From contig NZ_POQU01000041.1 of NCBI RefSeq assembly GCF_002938425.1, positions 1-32,532 of the forward strand: 32,532 nt of DNA, in the 5' to 3' direction. Numbering within the stretch: the stretch's first letter is position 1; each line of letters opens with the position of its first letter. A program made the position numbers and the translations under genes. Shown here in pieces: positions 31,496 through 32,532 of this stretch. The notes beneath the pieces were generated by a model, which saw nothing but the letters and a program-made list of their open reading frames with translations, made no database searches and had not been told where the DNA came from. Origin of the DNA: Blastococcus atacamensis. GTDB lineage: Bacteria; Actinomycetota; Actinomycetes; Mycobacteriales; Geodermatophilaceae.

Positions 31496-31504
31496 GCGCA
31501 GGTC

Positions 31505-32413
31505 CTACCCGACGGTGACCGATCCCGTGCGGTTGGGGACGAGCTCCACCCAGGTGTTCCCGGGCGCGAGCAGGATCGGGGCGCCGTGGGCATCGGTGAG
31601 GACGACGCGGTCGCTCTCCGACGCCTTGGTCCAGTTCGCCTGCAGCGTGCGTCCGCCGCTGGCGACGAGCGCCTGCCCGCCTCCCACCATGTCGGTCTCC
31701 GGCACGGGGTTGCCGGCGGGGTCGGTGTAGCGGGTGTCGACCACGTCCACGCGGAGGACGACGACGTTCGTCGCGCTGAGCTGCTGGCCGTCGGCCTGGA
31801 CGGCCGGCGCGTTGCCCTCGAAGCGCAGCCAGGCCTGCTTCGCGGGGTTCCAGCCCCACGTCGGCGTGCTCACCCCCGACAGCTTCAGCCTGAGGACGGA
31901 GGCCGGCGTGCCGGTGCCGAGGGCACTGGGCTGGTCGGCTGCGCTGGCCATGCGGAACTGCTCGATCGGGTCGGCCACGTGCGTGGCGTCGGCCTGGGCG
32001 AGGAAGTCGGCCGGGTTCGCGTAGAGGTTGTGCGGGGCGTAGCGGGTGGGGATCCGGTAGAAGCCACCGTCGCCGGCGTCGGGGCTGACCACCTGCAGTC
32101 CGGCGTCGGACACGGCGGCGACGAACGGCGGCTGCCCGCCGGCGAAGGCGAGGAGGCCACGCAGCGGGGCGGCGATGGGGGCGTCCATGGGGCGGACCGA
32201 GCGGATCGGGCCGATCTCCGGCGGCAGCGTGGAGTGGTAGACGGCGACGAAGCGGGTGATGCCACCCTCGACGACCTCCTCCCACACCATGTCGGCGGCG
32301 TCGAGCCCGGACTGCGGACGCGACTCGGGCGAGTTCTCGATCTTCACCGCGAGTGCGGGGCGCTCGACCGGATCGGTGGTCTCCACGCCGGTGAGCGGCC
32401 ACGGGAAGGTCGG
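31505..32413 (-). CDS. DUF3048 (YerB-like) protein, 5' end missing
   Basis: At least 303 residues of a DUF3048 protein. The conserved opening PLTGVETTDPVERPALAVKI is followed by NSPESRPQSGLDAADMVWEE, GGITRFVAVYHS, IGPIRSVRPMD and APHNLYANP, all diagnostic. Family members are lipoproteins with an N-terminal signal; here that part is lost, because true sequence ends near 32413 where an inverted copy of the gene's own interior and then adapter begin. The GTG at 32386 is inside the conserved domain and is not the real start. Function is unknown (an extracytoplasmic role is assumed from related lipoproteins). Confidence 0.85.
   Translation of the reverse strand, partial: PTFPWPLTGVETTDPVERPALAVKIENSPESRPQSGLDAADMVWEEVVEGGITRFVAVYHSTLPPEIGPIRSVRPMDAPIAAPLRGLLAFAGGQPPFVAAVSDAGLQVVSPDAGDGGFYRIPTRYAPHNLYANPADFLAQADATHVADPIEQFRMASAADQPSALGTGTPASVLRLKLSGVSTPTWGWNPAKQAWLRFEGNAPAVQADGQQLSATNVVVLRVDVVDTRYTDPAGNPVPETDMVGGGQALVASGGRTLQANWTKASESDRVVLTDAHGAPILLAPGNTWVELVPNRTGSVTVG
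32083..32141 (+). repeat. Left arm of exact 59-nt inverted repeat
   Basis: This interior part of the DUF3048 gene reappears, reverse-complemented and exact, at 32414-32472. This copy is the genuine one, since it encodes the conserved FVAAVSDAGLQVVSP segment in frame. Confidence 0.9.
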
Positions 32414-32472
32414 CGGCGGGCAGCCGCCGTTCGTCGCCGCCGTGTCCGACGCCGGACTGCAGGTGGTCAGCC
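32414..32472 (-). repeat. Right arm of inverted repeat, probable chimeric junction
   Basis: Exact reverse complement of 32083-32141, placed between the 5' part of the DUF3048 gene and adapter sequence. It replaces the expected N-terminal coding region, so it is best read as a chimeric read or amplification artefact. Confidence 0.85.
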
Positions 32473-32505
32473 ATGGCCCTTATACCCACCTGACGATGCC
32501 GACGA
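32473..32505 (-). other. Degraded Nextera Read 1 adapter at right contig end
   Basis: By eye, 27 of 33 bases match the reverse complement of the Nextera Read 1 adapter, including CTTATAC and TGCCGACGA at correct spacing. The following 27 bases (32506-32532) are also unlike the genome and are probably index or flow-cell sequence with errors. Confidence 0.87.
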
Positions 32506-32532
32506 CAAGGACAGTTAACACAGCTGTGGGCA

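Noticed and set aside
30647-32518. Long plus-strand open frame opposite the dehydrogenase and DUF3048 genes
   Set aside because: Antisense shadow: the minus-strand products have complete family motifs, the plus-strand product has none, and its end runs into adapter.
32414-32532. Inverted repeat plus AT-rich tail as a possible mobile-element end or integration site
   Set aside because: The outer sequence matches a sequencing adapter, and the inner arm is an exact copy of nearby coding sequence. No transposase or target duplication is present.

Overview
The window is high-GC (very high third-position GC), with short intergenic gaps, many 4-nt ATGA/GTGA overlaps, GTG starts, DUF2277, DUF427, TIGR02611-type and DUF4011/DUF3320 genes and bacteriophytochrome-driven partner switching. 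This fits an actinobacterium; the gene set is most reminiscent of Geodermatophilaceae (Blastococcus/Geodermatophilus/Modestobacter type), but the family-level guess is inference. Both ends look like library adapter rather than genome: positions 13-45 and 32473-32505 are degraded matches, in opposite orientation, to the Illumina Nextera Read 1 adapter. Just inside the right adapter, 32414-32472 is an exact inverted copy of 32083-32141. The window is therefore probably an entire draft contig, with trustworthy genome from about 46 to 32413.

Layout. 98-5958: a SpoIIE-type phosphatase, an SDR oxidoreductase, an NYN/PIN-like protein, a four-helix membrane protein, DUF2277, a PGPGW membrane protein and a GT-C mannosyltransferase-like protein. 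8297-5966 (minus): a tightly overlapping operon of HpcH/HpaI-type aldolase, NAD-dependent epimerase and GT2 glycosyltransferase, with an IdeR/DtxR-like box over its promoter. 12037-8353 (minus): a ferric iron ABC importer (lipoprotein, fused permease, ATPase) behind a second IdeR-like box. 12139-17085: small housekeeping genes (ElaA-type acetyltransferase, hotdog thioesterase, DUF427, ferritin-like protein, zinc ribbon, enoyl-CoA hydratase), separated by strong hairpins, plus a damaged small LppU-like gene. 17285-23203: a 1972-residue DUF4011 / SF1 helicase / Vsr-like nuclease / DUF3320 protein resembling the single-gene Hhe anti-phage system.

23619-26690: the most interesting locus. A bacteriophytochrome photosensor fused to a SpoIIE/PP2C phosphatase is downstream of a STAS anti-anti-sigma protein and divergent from an RsbW-type anti-sigma kinase. 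The parts make a complete red/far-red light input into sigma-factor partner switching, except for the sigma factor. Candidate sigma-B/F-like promoters (GTTT, 16-18 nt, GGGGAA or GGGCAT) precede three other genes here.

26733-32413: threonine deaminase (ilvA), a secreted PHA depolymerase, two very small proteins, an ion-channel-like gene broken by two frameshifts, a D-2-hydroxyacid dehydrogenase, and a DUF3048 protein whose 5' end is cut off by the contig end. No rRNA, tRNA, CRISPR array, insertion sequence or prophage was seen, and no gene-free gap exceeds 300 bases. Three apparent single-base deletions (near 13300, 29770 and 29890) could be real lesions or sequencing errors.
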